Source of the DNA: Deltaproteobacteria bacterium
GTDB lineage: Bacteria; Myxococcota_A; UBA9160; SZUA-336
DNA length: 7,461 nt
Assembly: GCA_030665705.1 (NCBI GenBank)
Contig: DAOUZG010000084.1
Span: 1 to 7,461 of the forward strand
Direction: 5' to 3'
Every line of letters starts with the position of its first letter. Within the stretch, counting starts at the first letter, position 1. Made by a program: the position numbers and the translations under genes. Positions 6,125-7,461 of this stretch are shown here, piece after piece. The notes below the pieces were generated by a model. It saw only the letters and a list, made by a program, of their open reading frames with translations. It was not told where the DNA came from and did no database searches.

Positions 6125-7006
6125 ATGCCCAGGGTATGCACCAACGGAATCGAGATCGAGTACGAAACCTTCGGAGATCCGTCGGCGGATCCTCTGCTCC
6201 TCATCATGGGGCTCAGGGCTCAGATGATCCTGTGGGAGGAGGAGTTCTGCCGCTTGCTGGCAGGGCATGGTCACCACGTGATCCGCTTCGACAACCGGGA
6301 CGTCGGGCTTTCGACTCGCCTCGAGGAGGCGGGCGTCCCCCGCATCCGTGTGATGATGGAGCAGGTCGAGCGCGGTGAGCGCCCCGAGGCCCCCTACCGT
6401 CTCTCCGACATGGGGCGCGATGCGGTGGGGCTGCTCGACGGGCTCGGCATCGATGCGGCCCACGTGGTGGGAGCGTCGATGGGAGGGATGATCGGCCAGA
6501 CCGTCGCAATCGAGCACCCCGAACGTGTCCGCACGCTCACCTCGATCATGTCGAGCACCGGGCACCCGGGCTTGCCCCGGGCCAAACCGGAGGCGATGGC
6601 GGTGCTGCTCACGCCGCCCCCCAGAGACCGCGAGGCCAACATCGAGCGGGCCGTCGAGGCAGCCCGGATCATCGGGAGTCCCGGATTCCCCTTTGACGAA
6701 GAGAGGATCCGAGCGCGGGCCGCCCGGACGTACGATCGGGCCTTCTATCCGAAGGGGCTGGCGCGTCAGCTTGCGGCGATTCTCGGTTCGGGCAGCCGGC
6801 GCAAGGCGCTCGAGGCGCTCCGCACCCCGACCCTCGTCATCCACGGGGATATGGATCCGCTCGTTCCCGTTGAGGGTGGCCTCGATACGGCCGAGGCGGT
6901 GCCCGGTGCGGAGCTCTTGATCATCGAGGGGATGGGTCACGACCTTCCGCCCGAGGTCTGGCCGCGGATCGCCGACACGATCGCACGTCACGCACGGAAA
7001 GCTTGA
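6125..7006 (+). CDS. Alpha/beta hydrolase, RdmC-like esterase family
   Basis: A 293-residue cytoplasmic alpha/beta-fold hydrolase with a complete catalytic triad: Ser118 in the elbow GASMGG (116-121), Asp244 in HGDMDPLVP (240-248) and His272 in GMGHDLP (269-275). The strand-loop LLLIMGLRAQMILW (24-37), with a Gly-Leu oxyanion region in place of the HGxP form, and VIRFDNRDVGLST (52-64) resemble aclacinomycin methylesterase RdmC and related esterases. Residues 145-225 form the helical cap. The open frame continues far upstream, but that part is antisense to the FKBP gene, so the ATG at 6125 is preferred; the beta strand starts at residue 8. A GTG at 6101 would add eight residues. Neither start has a clear ribosome binding site. 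Substrate unknown; it has no close similarity to the hydrolase at the left edge beyond the shared fold. Confidence 0.92.
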   Translation: MPRVCTNGIEIEYETFGDPSADPLLLIMGLRAQMILWEEEFCRLLAGHGHHVIRFDNRDVGLSTRLEEAGVPRIRVMMEQVERGERPEAPYRLSDMGRDAVGLLDGLGIDAAHVVGASMGGMIGQTVAIEHPERVRTLTSIMSSTGHPGLPRAKPEAMAVLLTPPPRDREANIERAVEAARIIGSPGFPFDEERIRARAARTYDRAFYPKGLARQLAAILGSGSRRKALEALRTPTLVIHGDMDPLVPVEGGLDTAEAVPGAELLIIEGMGHDLPPEVWPRIADTIARHARKA

Positions 7007-7062
7007 AAGCCTGGCTGGAATCCGCGCACCGTCCGAGGTCGTCCCATCGGCTGGACCTGCGT

Positions 7063-7071
7063 TGGTAGAAT
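7063..7071 (+). promoter_or_regulatory. Extended -10 promoter element before the PlsB-like gene
   Basis: TGGTAGAAT combines the extended -10 TGn with TAGAAT (5 of 6 consensus positions). No convincing -35 box lies 16-18 bp upstream, as is usual for extended -10 promoters. The hexamer ends 8 nt before the ATG at 7080, so transcription would start at or within a few bases of that codon, suggesting a leaderless or nearly leaderless message. A weak GGGA (7073-7076) is the only Shine-Dalgarno-like sequence. Confidence 0.45.
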
Positions 7072-7079
7072 AGGGACCG

Positions 7080-7461
7080 ATGAGAACGGCCACGAGAGCC
7101 ATCGAGCTGGAATCGAACGAATATGCGTGGCCCGCTCCCCCCGAGAGCCGCGTCGTATTTTTGCTGGATGTTGCGAGCCGGCTCGAGCGTCGCCTCCTCG
7201 AGGAATGGATCGAGGGGAGTCGCCCCGAGACCATTACGCCGGGAGCGGTTGAAGCCATCGCGATTCCCTCCTCGCGTCGCACCCGTCGCCGTCGCTCGCT
7301 CGATCCACGTCTCGAGGCGGCCCTCGCCGTAGGGGACAACCCGGTGTTGGCTCCGCTTCGGGTGGCGTGGCTCCGCAAGAAGCAGGACGGGGTGCACAAC
7401 GCCCGCTTGAGGGGCCTCCTCACCTTCGGTGATCCACGCGACCCGAACAGCCTTCGGCAGT
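7080..7461 (+). CDS. plsB: PlsB-like glycerol-3-phosphate acyltransferase (N-terminal part)
   Basis: An open frame of 127 codons from the ATG at 7080-7082 with no stop before the right edge. Residues 22-48 (a VVFLLD strand and a helix rich in Leu, Arg and Glu) and especially residues 89-127 (VLAPLRVAWLRKK, then RGLLTFGDPRDPNSLRQ) resemble the N-terminal region of actinobacterial-type glycerol-3-phosphate 1-O-acyltransferases, which carry PVRVIWLP followed by a GRDP-x-xP-x2-RQ segment. The enzyme acylates sn-1 of glycerol 3-phosphate at the inner membrane, the first step of phospholipid synthesis. The catalytic HX4D block would lie downstream, outside the window, so activity cannot be judged. 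An arginine-rich stretch at 66-73 (RRTRRRRS) separates the two blocks. It follows the hydrolase by 73 bp and seems to have its own promoter. Confidence 0.75.
   Translation, partial: MRTATRAIELESNEYAWPAPPESRVVFLLDVASRLERRLLEEWIEGSRPETITPGAVEAIAIPSSRRTRRRRSLDPRLEAALAVGDNPVLAPLRVAWLRKKQDGVHNARLRGLLTFGDPRDPNSLRQ

Noticed and set aside
346..7318. About 21 CTCGAG hexamers, far more than base composition predicts
   Set aside because: All but one (1482-1487, intergenic) are in-frame CTC-GAG Leu-Glu codon pairs in the real genes on either strand, so codon preference explains them rather than a regulatory or restriction-related site.
6071..7423. Long 450-codon open frame on the minus strand
   Set aside because: It is antisense to the alpha/beta hydrolase with an intact catalytic triad and to the PlsB-like gene. 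Its translation is rich in Arg, Ser and His and shows no domain; such long shadow frames are common in GC-rich DNA.

Overview
This is a 7.46 kb, GC-rich bacterial stretch with nine protein-coding genes. Seven are complete; one is cut by each window edge. I see no RNA gene, mobile element, CRISPR array or phage-like gene. A predicted lipoprotein peptidyl-prolyl isomerase points to a Gram-negative cell. Strong CTC-GAG (Leu-Glu) codon preference, a cation/proton antiporter fused to a PTS EIIA domain, an EthD-domain protein and a PlsB-like acyltransferase would suit an environmental Myxococcota/Deltaproteobacteria-like or Binatota-like lineage. That placement is inference from gene style, not a marker gene.

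Left region, minus strand (1-1326): an apparent operon read right to left encodes an EthD-domain protein, a FrnE-type DsbA-family thioredoxin-fold protein whose GTG start directly abuts the preceding stop, and an epoxide-hydrolase-like alpha/beta hydrolase that runs off the left edge. Such enzymes occur in small catabolic or secondary-metabolism clusters, but the substrate cannot be read from the sequence.

Centre: a 174 bp divergent intergenic region (1327-1500) holds a candidate leftward promoter and three inverted repeats. To its right is a plus-strand gene for a 568-residue antiporter with a C-terminal EIIA-like domain. It converges, with only 9 bp between stops, on a minus-strand group read right to left: FkpA/Mip-type lipoprotein isomerase, class I/II aminotransferase and RhlG-like short-chain reductase. 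Gaps of 75-79 bp without obvious terminators allow cotranscription, but this is unproven.

Right region, plus strand: after a second divergent intergenic region (5987-6124), with a 12 bp tandem repeat and a hairpin, come an RdmC-like alpha/beta hydrolase and the start of a PlsB-like glycerol-3-phosphate acyltransferase, the latter behind an extended -10 box so close to the ATG that its mRNA may be leaderless.

No gap exceeds 300 bp. I do not see an undescribed multi-gene system. The points most worth a second look are the antiporter core, where the usual acidic ion-binding position looks substituted, its EIIA fusion, and the two structured divergent intergenic regions.
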